From VRUE01 sp040879985 (GTDB lineage: Bacteria; Actinomycetota; Thermoleophilia; Solirubrobacterales; 70-9), in the NCBI GenBank assembly GCA_040879985.1, contig JBBDJH010000012.1, forward strand, positions 23,545 through 87,544: a stretch of DNA of 64,000 nt. Direction: 5' to 3'. Both the position numbers and the translations under genes were made by a program. Below are positions 47,814-56,773 of this stretch, piece by piece. Under the pieces are notes generated by a model. The model was not told the DNA's origin, made no database searches, and saw nothing but the letters and a program-made list of their open reading frames with translations. The first letter of the stretch is position 1. Each line of letters starts with the position of its first letter.

Positions 47814-50237
47814 ATGAACGCCACCGCCACCGACCTCCCCGACGCCGCCGAGCGCGGCCTGAGCAGCGCCGAGGCTACCAAGCGCCTGCGCAAGCTCGGC
47901 CCGCCGGCGGACCCCTCCTCGCGCTCGGTCGCGAGCATCGTCGCCGGCAACGTCTTCACCCTCTTCAACGCGATCATCGGCGTCTTCTTCGTCCTGATCC
48001 TCTCGCTGGGGCTGTTCGCCGACGCCGTCTTCGGCCTGATCGCGATCGTCAACTCCTACATCGGCATCCGCCAGGAGCTGAAGGCGAAGCGGACGCTGGA
48101 CGAGCTGGCGGTGCTGGTCGCCCCCCACGCCAAGGTCGTCCGCGACGGCGAGGTCGTCAGCCTGCTGGCCGAGGAGATCGTCCCCGGCGACACGATCGCG
48201 ATCGAGCCGGGCGACCAGCTCGTCGCCGACGGCGAGACGATCGCCAGCCGCGGCATGACGCTCGACGAGTCGCTGCTGACCGGCGAGGCCGACGGGGTGC
48301 GCAAGGAGCTCGGCGAGCGGGCGCTCTCCGGCTCCTTCTGCCTCTCCGGCTCCGGCCACTACCGGGTCGACGCGGTGCGCGAGGAGAGCTACGCCGGGCG
48401 GCTGGCCGGCGAGGCGAAGGCCTTCCGCCACCCGCCCTCGCCGCTGCAGGAAGAGGTCAACCGCGTGCTCGTCGCCTGCACCTGGGCGCTGCTGCCGCTG
48501 GCCGCGCTGCTGCTGCTGACCTTCCAGCTGCGCAGCGTCGACCTGGTCGAGGCGGCGCAGACGGCGACCGCCGGCCTGATCACGCTGATCCCCGAGGGGC
48601 TGGTCCTGCTGATGAGCGTCACCTTCGCGGTCGCGGCGGTGCGGCTGGCGGGCCGCGACACGCTGGTCCAGCAGATGAGCGCGACCGAGAGCCTCGCCGC
48701 GGTCGACACGATCTGCGTCGACAAGACCGGCACGCTGACCGACGGGCGCCTGCGCCTGCTCGGCATCGAGGTGGCGGAGGGGACCGACCCCGACGAGGCG
48801 CAGACGGCGCTGGGGCGCTTCGCCGCCAGCGCCGGCGATCGCAACCGCACCCTGGAGACGATCGCCGAGGCCTTCCCGGCGACGCCGGCGCGGGTCGGCG
48901 GCGAAGTGCCGTTCTCCTCGAGATGGAAGTGGAGCGGGCTGCGGCTCGGCGGGGTCAGCTACGTGCTCGGCGCGCCCGACATCCTCGCCGCGAGCGGCGC
49001 CCTGGAGCTGCCGCCGGGGCTGGCCCGGAAACTGGCCGAGGAGACCGCCGCGGGGCGCCGCGTCGTCGCCTTCGGCCAGTCGAGCGAGGGGCTGCCCGAC
49101 GACCCCGAGCACGCCCCGCCGCCGCGCCTGACCGCGGTCGCGCTGGTCGTCCTCGAGGAGACGCTGCGCGCCGACGCCGCCGAGACGATCGCCTTCATCC
49201 GCGAGGAGGGGGTCGACCTGAAGCTGATCTCCGGCGACGCGCGGGCGACGGTCACGGCGGTCGCCTACGCGGTCGGGGTGCCGGCCGACGCCGGCGTGAT
49301 CGACGGCTCCGAACTGCCCGAGGACCCGGAGGGCCTCGCCGCCGCGGCGCAGGCCAACACGATCTTCTGCCGGATCGCGCCGGAGCAGAAGCGGGCGCTG
49401 GTCGAGGCGCTGCGCGCCGCCGGCCGCTACACGGCGATGATCGGCGACGGGGTCAACGACGTGCCGGCGCTGAAGCAGGCGCGGTTGGCGGTGGCGATGG
49501 GCTCAGGCGCCCAGGTGACCAAGGGGATCGCCGACGTGGTCCTGCTCAAGGACCAGTTCGCCCGCCTGCCCGAGGCGGTTGCCGAGGGGCGGCGGATCGC
49601 CCGCAACATCCACCGCCTCGGCCGCCTCTACCTGACCAAGTCCGTCTACGCGGCGGCGCTGATCGTGCTCGTCGCGATTCCCGGCTGGGCCTTCCCCTTC
49701 CTGCCCCGCCATCTCACCCTGGCCGCCTTCCTGACGATCGGCATCCCCTCCTTCGTGCTCGCTCTGGCGCCCTCGGACGGGCCGCTGTACCGGGGCCGCC
49801 TGCTGCGCGCGCTGGCCGCCTTCGCGGTGCCGGCCGGGCTGGCGACGGCGCTCGGCTCGATCCTCTGCTTCTTCCTCGTCGACACGGTGTTCGGCGGCTC
49901 GCTCGAGGCCGGCCGGACCGCGGCGACGACGACGCTGATCGTGCTCGGCCTCGCCTTCGTGCTGCTGCTCGAGCGCGGCCCCGGCCGCGAGCACATCGCG
50001 ATCCAGAGCTACATGCTGGCGATGGTCGCCGGCCTCGGCGCCCTCTTCGCCGGGATCCTCGCGATCGGCCCGCTGCGCCACTTCTTCGAGATGACGATGC
50101 TCAGCTCGGCCCAGTGGTTCGTCGCGTTGCTCTGCGCGGCCGTAGGCCTGACGATCGCCAGCCTGCTCTGGCGCTTGCCGCAGATAGAAGCGCTGGAAGT
50201 CCCTGTCAGCCCTGCGGAGGCAACACGAACTGACTGA
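47814..50237 (+). CDS. Cation-transporting P-type ATPase, CtpE-like
   Basis: 807 residues from ATG 47814. P-type blocks are in order: actuator loop with LTGEA at 155-159 (the usual TGES has Ala for Ser), membrane motif PEGL at 260-263, phosphorylation site DKTGT at 303-307, nucleotide domain, and hinge MIGDGVNDVPALKQA. About eight to ten helices and no metal-binding N-terminal domain. PEGL and overall layout resemble mycobacterial CtpE, linked to calcium uptake; the ion here is not certain. The last 32 bases overlap the thioesterase gene on the other strand. Confidence 0.85.
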   Translation: MNATATDLPDAAERGLSSAEATKRLRKLGPPADPSSRSVASIVAGNVFTLFNAIIGVFFVLILSLGLFADAVFGLIAIVNSYIGIRQELKAKRTLDELAVLVAPHAKVVRDGEVVSLLAEEIVPGDTIAIEPGDQLVADGETIASRGMTLDESLLTGEADGVRKELGERALSGSFCLSGSGHYRVDAVREESYAGRLAGEAKAFRHPPSPLQEEVNRVLVACTWALLPLAALLLLTFQLRSVDLVEAAQTATAGLITLIPEGLVLLMSVTFAVAAVRLAGRDTLVQQMSATESLAAVDTICVDKTGTLTDGRLRLLGIEVAEGTDPDEAQTALGRFAASAGDRNRTLETIAEAFPATPARVGGEVPFSSRWKWSGLRLGGVSYVLGAPDILAASGALELPPGLARKLAEETAAGRRVVAFGQSSEGLPDDPEHAPPPRLTAVALVVLEETLRADAAETIAFIREEGVDLKLISGDARATVTAVAYAVGVPADAGVIDGSELPEDPEGLAAAAQANTIFCRIAPEQKRALVEALRAAGRYTAMIGDGVNDVPALKQARLAVAMGSGAQVTKGIADVVLLKDQFARLPEAVAEGRRIARNIHRLGRLYLTKSVYAAALIVLVAIPGWAFPFLPRHLTLAAFLTIGIPSFVLALAPSDGPLYRGRLLRALAAFAVPAGLATALGSILCFFLVDTVFGGSLEAGRTAATTTLIVLGLAFVLLLERGPGREHIAIQSYMLAMVAGLGALFAGILAIGPLRHFFEMTMLSSAQWFVALLCAAVGLTIASLLWRLPQIEALEVPVSPAEATRTD

Positions 50238-50640
50238 CGATCAGGTTGGCGGCGAGGCGCGGCTCGGCGCCCTCGCGGCGGCGCTCCATGCGCACCTCGA
50301 TCACGACCGTGCTCTTGCCGGCGTGCAGCGGCTCGGCCACGGCGACGATCTCGTCGCCGAGCACGCCGGCGGCGAAGACGTTCAGCTTCAGCTCGATCGT
50401 CGTGAAGTTGTGCCCGGCCGGGAGACTGCGAAAGGTCGCCCAGGCGGCGACCGTGTCGCCCAGCGCGGTCCAGACGCCGCCGTGGACGAAGCCGCCCGGG
50501 TGCAGGTGGCGCTCGTCGACGACGATCCGCCCCCGCGCATGCGAGTCCTCGATCTCCAGCGGCTCGATCCCGAGGTCACCGGGGAAACTGCCCGGCAGGA
50601 AGGCGCGCGCGGTCTCAGCGGTAATGACAGATTCAGTCAC
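50206..50640 (-). CDS. Hotdog-fold thioesterase (PaaI-like)
   Basis: About 144 residues from GTG 50640; TTG starts further upstream are possible. The hotdog core has the active-site pattern HPGGFVHGGVWTALGDTVAAW (about 50-70), with Gly-Gly and Asp as in PaaI/acyl-CoA thioesterases, then the NFTTIELKLNVFAAG strand. It probably hydrolyses an acyl-CoA. It lies downstream of the thiolase gene on the same strand. Its 3' end overlaps the P-type ATPase gene. Confidence 0.8.
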   Translation of the reverse strand: MTESVITAETARAFLPGSFPGDLGIEPLEIEDSHARGRIVVDERHLHPGGFVHGGVWTALGDTVAAWATFRSLPAGHNFTTIELKLNVFAAGVLGDEIVAVAEPLHAGKSTVVIEVRMERRREGAEPRLAANLIVSQFVLPPQG

Positions 50641-50740
50641 GGTCTGAGGCGAGTTGACCAAGCAGATCAAGGACGCAGGGAGCGTGGCGTGCTCTGCACG
50701 CGAGCGACCGAGGACGCCGATATGCGCCGGTCAAATCGCC

Positions 50741-51898
50741 TCAGACCCGCTCCACCAGCATCGCCTTGCCTTGCCCGCCGGCGACGCACATGGTCTCGAT
50801 CCCGACCTGGTGGTCGTCGGTCTCCATCACGTTCAGCAGGGTGCCCATGATGCGGGCGCCGGTCATCCCGAAGGGGTGGCCGAGGGCGATCGCGCCGCCG
50901 TGCGTGTTGAGCTTCTCCAGCGGGATGTCGCACTCGTCCATGATCGGGATCACCTGGGCGGCGAAGGCCTCGTTGAGCTCGACCGTGCCGACGTCGTCGA
51001 TCGTCATCCCGGCGCGATCGAGCACCTTCTTGACGGCGCCGATCGGGGCCACGCCCATGTACTCGGGCTCGTTGCCGTAGGTGGCGGCGGTGACGATGCG
51101 GGCGCGCGGGGTCAGGCCCAGCTGCTTGGCCTTGGTGTCGCTCATCAGCAGCACCGCGGCGGCGCCGTCGTTGAGCGGGCAGGAGTTGCCGGCGGTGACG
51201 CCGCCGGCGCCGAAGGCCTCCGGCAGTTCGGAGAGCTTCTCCAGGGTCGAGCTGGCGCGCGGGCCGTCGTCCTTGGCCACCTCGGTGCCGTCGGGCAGGG
51301 TCACGGGGACGATCTCGCGGTCGAAGAAGCCGTCCTCCTGCGACTGCACGGCGAGTTCCTGGGAACGCTGCGCGAACTTGTCCATGTCGGCGCGACTGAC
51401 CTCGTAGCGGTTGGCGACGTTGACCGCGGTCAGGCCCATGTCGATGTAGACGTTGGGCTGGCCGTCGTTGCCCTGCAGGTTCGGGTTCTGGTCGTCGGCG
51501 CCGGCCGGCTCGGTGCGCTCGTTGTAGCGGCTCACCCACTCGACCCCGGCGGCGATGTAGACGTCGCCCTCGCCGGCCTTGATCGCGTTGCCGGCGTGGC
51601 GGATCGCGTCGAGGCTGGAGGAGCAGTAGCGCGAGACGGTCACGCCGTTGACCTCCTGCGGCAGCTTCTCGGAGAGCAGGCTGATGACCCGCCCGATGTT
51701 GAACGCCTGCAGGCCCTGCGGCATGCCGCAGCCGCAGAAGAGGTCTTCGACCTCGGCCGGATCGACCTCGGGGTTGCGCTCGAGCAGCCGGTCGACGACG
51801 AAGGCGCCCATCTCGTCGGGGCGCAGCTGGGCCAGCGAGCCCTTGAAGGCGCGGCCGATCGGCGTGCGGACGGTGTCGACGATTACTGCCTCGGGCAT
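50741..51898 (-). CDS. Acetyl-CoA C-acyltransferase (thiolase)
   Basis: Cleaves 3-ketoacyl-CoA. The 385-residue protein has the nucleophile Cys92 in VSRYCSSSLDAI, the GNSCPLNDGAAAVLLMSD loop, the HGGAIALGHPFGMTGARI block with the catalytic His, and CVAGGQGKAMLVE with the second Cys. The YCSSSL sequence fits biodegradative or FadA-type thiolases. It would complete the beta-oxidation cycle with the dehydrogenase/hydratase fusion at 26191. Confidence 0.94.
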   Translation of the reverse strand: MPEAVIVDTVRTPIGRAFKGSLAQLRPDEMGAFVVDRLLERNPEVDPAEVEDLFCGCGMPQGLQAFNIGRVISLLSEKLPQEVNGVTVSRYCSSSLDAIRHAGNAIKAGEGDVYIAAGVEWVSRYNERTEPAGADDQNPNLQGNDGQPNVYIDMGLTAVNVANRYEVSRADMDKFAQRSQELAVQSQEDGFFDREIVPVTLPDGTEVAKDDGPRASSTLEKLSELPEAFGAGGVTAGNSCPLNDGAAAVLLMSDTKAKQLGLTPRARIVTAATYGNEPEYMGVAPIGAVKKVLDRAGMTIDDVGTVELNEAFAAQVIPIMDECDIPLEKLNTHGGAIALGHPFGMTGARIMGTLLNVMETDDHQVGIETMCVAGGQGKAMLVERV

Positions 51899-52004
51899 GC
51901 GGGGGTCTCCTTGCGTTGAGTGGCGAGCGGCACCGCCGTGGGAAGTGCGGACCGCAGGGTATTTGACCCAGCCGCCCGGCGCGGTTCTCGACTAAGTTAG
52001 AGCG

Positions 52005-52478
52005 ATGTCGCTGGATGGGTTGAGGGCATGGGTCGGCGAGGTCGAGCGCAAGCTCGGCAAGCGCACCCGCGTCTTCCTCGCCCTCGCCGTGATCGCAATC
52101 GGAATCGCCGGCGCGGCCGTCTACCTGGCGATCGACGCCCGCGAGAGCTCGGTCAGCGAGAGCGACGTGCAGGAGCTGCAGGAGAAGCTCGAAACGCGGA
52201 TCGACGAACTGGCGGCCGGCGGCACGGCGCCCCCGGCGACCGCCCCGCTGCCCGAAGCCGAGCCCGAGCCGGCGCCGATCCCCGAGCCGCAAAACGGCGA
52301 GGACGGCAACGGTGGCGCCGGAGGCGGGACCGGGAACGGCGCGGACGGGGGCGTCGGCAGCGGCACGGGCGGGGCAGCCGGCAGCAGCACGGGCGACGCG
52401 ACCGGCGGCGGCGCGGAGAGCGCCAAACTGCGCGAGCTGCTCGATCAGGCGAGAGAGCGCTCGGAGGAAAACGAATAG
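52005..52478 (+). CDS. Small membrane-anchored protein with Gly/Pro-rich tail
   Basis: The 157-residue protein has a charged N-terminus (LRAWVGEVERKLGKRTR), one membrane helix (VFLALAVIAIGIAGAAVYLA), a short coiled coil (SDVQELQEKLETRIDEL), then a Pro/Glu and Gly/Thr/Ser low-complexity stretch and a helical end (AKLRELLDQARERSEEN). No family is recognisable. The topology suggests an extracellular or cytoplasmic scaffold anchored in the membrane. A hairpin follows its stop. Confidence 0.6.
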   Translation: MSLDGLRAWVGEVERKLGKRTRVFLALAVIAIGIAGAAVYLAIDARESSVSESDVQELQEKLETRIDELAAGGTAPPATAPLPEAEPEPAPIPEPQNGEDGNGGAGGGTGNGADGGVGSGTGGAAGSSTGDATGGGAESAKLRELLDQARERSEENE

Positions 52479-52487
52479 GCCGGCCGG

Positions 52488-52523
52488 CCAGGCGCTTGTG
52501 CCGATTCGCACGTTTGTGCCTGG
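52488..52523 (+). terminator. Hairpin after the 52005 gene
   Basis: CCAGGC (52488-52493) pairs with GCCTGG (52518-52523), and GTGC with GCAC inside. It lies ten bases after the stop codon. There is no U-tract. Confidence 0.4.
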
Positions 52524-52611
52524 TGGTCGTCCCCGCCCTGCGTTACATTCGCCGCAATCCACCTCGCGCACCGACGCGAGTCTTGCCCGGAGCGGCAACG
52601 AAAGGAGACCC

Positions 52612-52758
52612 ATGCCTGAGGGTTACTGCGTCAAGGAGCGTAAGAAGGTCGAGATCAAGGACGCCAAGCAGGTGACGATGAAGAACGGTCGCCCAGCGAT
52701 TCAGGGCACCTGCCCCGACTGCGGCACCAAGATCTTCAAGATCGGCAAACTGGAGTAG
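52612..52758 (+). CDS. Small zinc-ribbon-like protein, DUF5679 family
   Basis: 48 residues from ATG 52612, with AAAGGAG six bases upstream. The sequence (YCVKERKKVEIKDAKQVTMK, then TCPDCGTKIFKIGK) fits the DUF5679 pattern of short proteins. One Cys pair (CPDC) is present but the first pair is reduced to a single Cys (YCVKE), so a full four-Cys zinc site is not obvious. The role is unknown. The gene is shorter than many annotators accept, but the ribosome binding site and sequence support it. Confidence 0.82.
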   Translation: MPEGYCVKERKKVEIKDAKQVTMKNGRPAIQGTCPDCGTKIFKIGKLE

Positions 52759-52763
52759 GCGAG

Positions 52764-52789
52764 GCGGCGGCGCCTCACGGCGTCGCCGC
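52764..52789 (+). terminator. GC hairpin after the DUF5679 gene
   Basis: GCGGCGGCGCC (52764-52774) pairs with GGCGTCGCCGC (52779-52789) with one wobble, four-base loop, five bases after the stop codon. Confidence 0.5.
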
Positions 52790-52865
52790 TATAGCCGGCT
52801 CGGGCGCGAAGCGCGCTCTGCCGCGGCCGGATCGAGAGCTGATTGGGTCATCCCCGTCGTCTAAG

Positions 52866-53579
52866 GTGTCCGCGATCTCGGCTCGACGAACAGCGACCGT
52901 TGCCGGACTGGCCGCCCTGCTGGTTCTGGTGCTCTTCTCCGCCCCGGCCACGCCGCAGGGGCAGATCGTCGTTCACGGGGCCGCCTCGGGCTCGCACCTG
53001 CAGCTCAGCGTCAAGGGGCCCCGGCTGGTGGTCGAGGGGCTGATGGCCCACGCCCGCCCGACCGGCTGTCGCTTCACGCGCGGCCGGGTGGTCGCGGTCT
53101 GCCCCCTGCGCGGCGCCAACAGGATCGAAGTGAACATGGGGCCGTCGGGCGACTTCGTCGAGGTGCTGGACCGCCTGCCGGCGCCGCTCACGGTCCGCCT
53201 CGGCGACGGCTCCGACAAGTTCATCGGCAACGGCGAGCGCGACACCTGCTACCCGGAAGGGGCGCGGCGCAACCGCTGCGTCGGCCGCGGCGGCGACGAC
53301 ATCTGCATCACCGGGCCGCGCAACAGCGACTGCGTCGGCGGGCCCGGCAACGACTACTGCAAGCACGGCGCCGGCAGCGACGGCTGCTGGGGCGGGCCCG
53401 GCCGCGACATCTGCATCATGGGCCGGGGCCAGGACGGCTGCCACGGCGAAGGCGGCCGGGACAAACTCTACGGCGGTCCCGACGCCGACAAGCTCTACGG
53501 CGGTCGCGATCGCGACCACTGCGACGGCGGCTCCGGCTGGGGCTACTCGCTCACCTGCGAGGCCGGCCCGCGGCGCTGA
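52866..53579 (+). CDS. Secreted Gly/Asp/Cys-rich repeat protein (RTX-like)
   Basis: The 237-residue protein starts at GTG 52866, with a signal peptide (RRTATVAGLAALLVLVLFSA, then APATPQG). The first half looks like a beta domain; the second half is built of repeats of the type GGxGxDxC, with GNDYCKHGAGSDGCWGGPG and GRDICIMGRGQDGC among them, ending in KLYGGPDADKLYGGRDRDHC. This is the RTX calcium-binding nonapeptide pattern with Cys added in most repeats. It may bind calcium and be disulfide-locked. The partner or function is unknown. Confidence 0.7.
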   Translation: MSAISARRTATVAGLAALLVLVLFSAPATPQGQIVVHGAASGSHLQLSVKGPRLVVEGLMAHARPTGCRFTRGRVVAVCPLRGANRIEVNMGPSGDFVEVLDRLPAPLTVRLGDGSDKFIGNGERDTCYPEGARRNRCVGRGGDDICITGPRNSDCVGGPGNDYCKHGAGSDGCWGGPGRDICIMGRGQDGCHGEGGRDKLYGGPDADKLYGGRDRDHCDGGSGWGYSLTCEAGPRR

Positions 53580-53619
53580 GCCGACGTGGCGTCCGCCCGG
53601 AACTGATCAACTGCACGCT

Positions 53620-55287
53620 ATGAGCAAACCCAAACTTCGCATCCTGCCGCTCGGCGGCCTCGGTGAGATCGGCAAGAACATGTCCGTCGTCGAGTACGGC
53701 GGGCGGATCGTCGTGGTCGACGCCGGCGTGCGCTTCCCGACCGCCGAGATGCACGGCATCGACCTCGTCCTGCCCGACTTCACCTACCTCGAAGAGCGCG
53801 CCGAGCAGATCGAGGCGATCGTGATCACCCACGGCCACGAGGACCACCTCGGCGCCCTGCCCTGGGTGCTGCGCCGGCTCGGCGAAGACGCGGTGCCGAT
53901 CGTCTACGGGCGCCGCCTCACCGTCGCGATGGCGAAATCGAAGCTGGCCGAGCACAAGCTGAAGACGCCGGTCAAGCTGCTCGAGCCGGGCAAGCAGGTC
54001 AAGGCGGGGCCGTTCGGGATCGAGCTGGTCCACATGACCCACTCGATCCCCGACGCCGCGGCGGTCGCCTTGACCACCGAGCTGGGGACCGTGCTGTTCA
54101 CCGGCGACTACCGCTTCGACCAGACCCCGGTCGACGGCAAGCCCGCCGACGTCGCCCGGCTGGTGCGCTTCGGCGAGGAGGGGCTGCTGGCGCTCTGCGG
54201 CGACTCGACCAACGCCGACCGGGCCGGCTTCGCCCCCTCGGAGTCCGACGTGGGGCCGGCCCTGCGCGATGTCTTCGCGCAGTGCGAGGGACGGATCGTC
54301 GTGACCAGCTTCGCCTCCAACATCCACCGCGTCCAGCAGGTCATCGACGCCGCCGACGCGCTCGGCCGCCGGGTCGCGCTGCTCGGCCGCTCGATGGTCA
54401 AGAACGTCGGCATCGGCCGCGAACTCGGCCACATCAAGGTGCCGAAGGGGATGCTGGTCGAGCCGCAGGGGATCGCCAAGGTCCCCGACCGTGAGCTGGT
54501 CATCATCACCACCGGCTCGCAGGGCGAGCCGCTCGCGGCGCTGCGCCGGATGGCCCACCGCGAGCACCGCCAGGTCCGCCTGCACGCCGGCGACACCGTC
54601 GTCTTCTCGGCGACCCCGATCCCCGGCAACGAGCGGGCGATCAACGACACGGTCGATCGCCTCTTCAAGATCGGCTGCGACGTGGTCACCGCCCGCGACG
54701 CGCCGATCCACACCTCCGGGCACGGCCACCGCGAAGAGATGAAGCTGATGCTCAACCTGACCCGGCCGCGCTACCTGATGCCGGTCCACGGCGACCACAA
54801 GCGGATCCGCCTGCACGCCGAGATGGCCGAAGCGCTCGGCATGGCCGCCGAGGACGTCTTCCGCGGCGACAACGGGCTGCCGCTGGAGATCGACGCGGAC
54901 GGCGCCCGCTTCGCCGAGCGCGAGCGGGCCGGAATGTTCTTCGTCGACGGGATCGAGCTCGGCGACCCGACCGAGAGCGCGATGCGCGACCGGCGCACGC
55001 TCTCCGCCGACGGGATCATGTTCGTCGTCGCGGCGGTCTCAGCCGACGAGGGCGAGACGGTCGCCGACCACGAGATCGTCCTGCGCGGGGTGCCGATGAC
55101 CGAGGACGAAGGCGCCTTCCTCGCCGAGGTCCGCGAGGCGGTCGAAGACTCGCTCGACCGCGCCGCCGACGACGACGTCCACGCGGTCGAGCTGATCGAG
55201 AAGATCCTCCACGACGATCTCGCCAAGTTCGTCTACAAGCGCCTCAAGCGGCGGCCGATGATCCTGCCGGTGATCGTCGAGGTCTGA
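53620..55287 (+). CDS. rnj: Ribonuclease J
   Basis: Exo- and endoribonuclease of mRNA decay and rRNA processing. The 555-residue protein has the metallo-beta-lactamase motif HGHEDH at 71-76, the GDYRFDQTPVDG loop, the CASP-like ALCGDSTNADRAG segment, VTSFASNIHRVQQVIDAA, HTSGHGHREEMKLM, and MPVHGDHKRI with the final metal His. The C-terminal alpha/beta domain ends in KRRPMILPVIVEV. Length and order are typical of actinobacterial RNase J. Confidence 0.96.
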   Translation: MSKPKLRILPLGGLGEIGKNMSVVEYGGRIVVVDAGVRFPTAEMHGIDLVLPDFTYLEERAEQIEAIVITHGHEDHLGALPWVLRRLGEDAVPIVYGRRLTVAMAKSKLAEHKLKTPVKLLEPGKQVKAGPFGIELVHMTHSIPDAAAVALTTELGTVLFTGDYRFDQTPVDGKPADVARLVRFGEEGLLALCGDSTNADRAGFAPSESDVGPALRDVFAQCEGRIVVTSFASNIHRVQQVIDAADALGRRVALLGRSMVKNVGIGRELGHIKVPKGMLVEPQGIAKVPDRELVIITTGSQGEPLAALRRMAHREHRQVRLHAGDTVVFSATPIPGNERAINDTVDRLFKIGCDVVTARDAPIHTSGHGHREEMKLMLNLTRPRYLMPVHGDHKRIRLHAEMAEALGMAAEDVFRGDNGLPLEIDADGARFAERERAGMFFVDGIELGDPTESAMRDRRTLSADGIMFVVAAVSADEGETVADHEIVLRGVPMTEDEGAFLAEVREAVEDSLDRAADDDVHAVELIEKILHDDLAKFVYKRLKRRPMILPVIVEV

Positions 55288-55304
55288 GCAGGCCGGCACG
55301 CACG

Positions 55305-55333
55305 ACGGCGAGTTTCTTGGAACCGATCGCCGT
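55305..55333 (+). terminator. Terminator-like hairpin after rnj
   Basis: ACGGCGA (55305-55311) pairs with TCGCCGT (55327-55333), and GTTTC pairs with GGAAC inside. It lies 17 bases after the rnj stop. No U-tract is seen. Confidence 0.45.
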
Positions 55334-55352
55334 GTCAGGGGCGAGGTGGTCC

Positions 55353-55736
55353 TCAGGCTCGAATGACCTCCACTGTCTCGAACGAGGAGAAATCGCTGTC
55401 CTGGGTTACCACCGCGGCGCCATGGCGCATCGCGGTCGCGGCGATCCAGGTGTCGTGGCGACGGAGGCGACGGCCCTTGGACCGCTCGGTAGAGGCGATG
55501 CGTGCGAAACAGCTCGCGGTCTCGGGATCGACGGGGAGCAACGGATAGGTTGCTTGCACGCGGGAAAGGGTGGAGAGCCGGACCGCGCGAGCATCTGGAT
55601 CCGCCGCTCGCAGAACGCCCAACTCCAACTCGGCGGCAGTAATTACCGAGACTGCGATCTCCTCGGGTAGCTCACCCAGCCGGCGACCCGCCTCTTGGGC
55701 GATGAAGACCGAGGTGTCGGCGATCGCCCGGGTCAA
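55353..55736 (-). CDS. PIN-domain toxin (VapC-like)
   Basis: The 127-residue PIN-domain RNase has the acidic catalytic set: Asp7 in ADTSVFI, Glu36 in ITAAELELG, Asp95 in RRHDTWIAATA and Asp113 in VVTQDSDFSSF. It probably cleaves tRNA or rRNA, as VapC toxins do. It overlaps its antitoxin's stop by four bases. It is the second gene of a toxin-antitoxin operon at the start of the accessory stretch. Confidence 0.9.
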   Translation of the reverse strand: MTRAIADTSVFIAQEAGRRLGELPEEIAVSVITAAELELGVLRAADPDARAVRLSTLSRVQATYPLLPVDPETASCFARIASTERSKGRRLRRHDTWIAATAMRHGAAVVTQDSDFSSFETVEVIRA

Positions 55737-55981
55737 TCGTCGAGCTCAGCGCCGCGGACATCGGCGAGATCGTCCAGCAGGCCGGCATCGGCAGGTGCCT
55801 CGCCCACGATACGGCGTAGCTCGCCGGCGGGGACCCAGGGGTCTCGATCCTCGGCATGGGGAAGGATGTCCGCGACCGGGCGCCGATTGACCGTCAGCGT
55901 CAATCGTTCACCGGCTTCCAGCTCAGAAACAACTGCTGAGGTGGAATTCCTCAGCTCCCGGATCGAAACGGCGCGCGCCAT
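55733..55981 (-). CDS. Phd/YefM-type antitoxin
   Basis: 82 residues from ATG 55981 (ARAVSIRELRNSTSAVVSEL), the Phd/YefM N-terminal DNA-binding fold, followed by a flexible toxin-binding tail (DILPHAEDRDPWVPAGELRR). The open frame continues upstream to 56062 without Phd-like residues, so this ATG is preferred. It should repress its own promoter and bind the PIN toxin next to it. Confidence 0.88.
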   Translation of the reverse strand: MARAVSIRELRNSTSAVVSELEAGERLTLTVNRRPVADILPHAEDRDPWVPAGELRRIVGEAPADAGLLDDLADVRGAELDD

Positions 55982-56044
55982 GTGCACGACTGTAGCACTG
56001 TCAGCGACAGGAGGGGCCCCGGTGGTCTCGGGACCACGATCACG

Positions 56045-56773
56045 ATGTTCCTCGACGATCACCGGCTTCCCGCACTCGTCCGGACCCGCCCCCGACGCCC
56101 GTCTGGGCTGCGCCTGCTCTCGCTGGCCTTGCTGTTCGCGTTCTTGTTCGGTGGAGGCGTCGCGTTGGGCGTCATCGCCGACGACTCAAACGAGGCGGGC
56201 GACTCTTCTTCCCTCAACGATGTCAATGGCAAGCAGGGGCAGGCAAATAACGGCGATGGGACGAATGGTGCTAGCGAGGACGAATCCTTCACGTTGGAAG
56301 TCGTCGTAATCGGCGACGGTCGCGGAACGGTGCAAGGTGGGGAGATCGTTTGCCCGCCGGTGCCATGTGAGGAGCAGCTCGCAAAGGGCAGCAAAGTGAA
56401 ATTGGAGGCCGATGCGGACGAGAAATCCGTCTTCGAAGGATTCTCCTCCGCGGACTGCACCGGCACCGATCCATGCGACTTGACGATGACCGAAGCTGTC
56501 AGGGCTTGGGCTTCTTGGCACCCGCCGGGGGTGCACCCGGCCCGCCCGTCACGGAGGGCGTGGTTGGTTTCGCCTGGCGCGGAGGTTGCTTTCTGCCGCG
56601 GCGGCGCGGTGGTGCCACGCCTGGCGAGCGGGCGCCGGTCACGACTCCGACGGGTGCGCCGCTCGGGTCCCCAGCGAAGCCTGTGGCGCTCGGCGATTTC
56701 CGCGCGGAAGCCGCGCAGCTCTCGCATGCAGCGTCGACTCAGCATTCGGGACTCCAGTCCGCGAGAAAGCTAG
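56045..56773 (+). CDS. Membrane-anchored beta-repeat protein with a decayed 3' half
   Basis: From ATG 56045 the sequence begins with a hydrophobic helix (LRLLSLALLFAFLFGGGVAL), a Asn/Gly/Ser-rich linker, then a repeat like the bacterial B-repeat (VIGDGRGTVQGGEIVCPPV, later VFEGFSSADCTGTDPCDLTM). After about residue 162 it turns Arg- and Ser-rich and looks out of frame, while another frame from 56473 onward reads APAGGAPGPPVTEGVVG, more protein-like. A frameshift near 56490-56510 would explain this. GTG at 55982 is an alternative start. Its stop overlaps that of the next gene within CTAG. Confidence 0.45.
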   Translation: MFLDDHRLPALVRTRPRRPSGLRLLSLALLFAFLFGGGVALGVIADDSNEAGDSSSLNDVNGKQGQANNGDGTNGASEDESFTLEVVVIGDGRGTVQGGEIVCPPVPCEEQLAKGSKVKLEADADEKSVFEGFSSADCTGTDPCDLTMTEAVRAWASWHPPGVHPARPSRRAWLVSPGAEVAFCRGGAVVPRLASGRRSRLRRVRRSGPQRSLWRSAISARKPRSSRMQRRLSIRDSSPRES

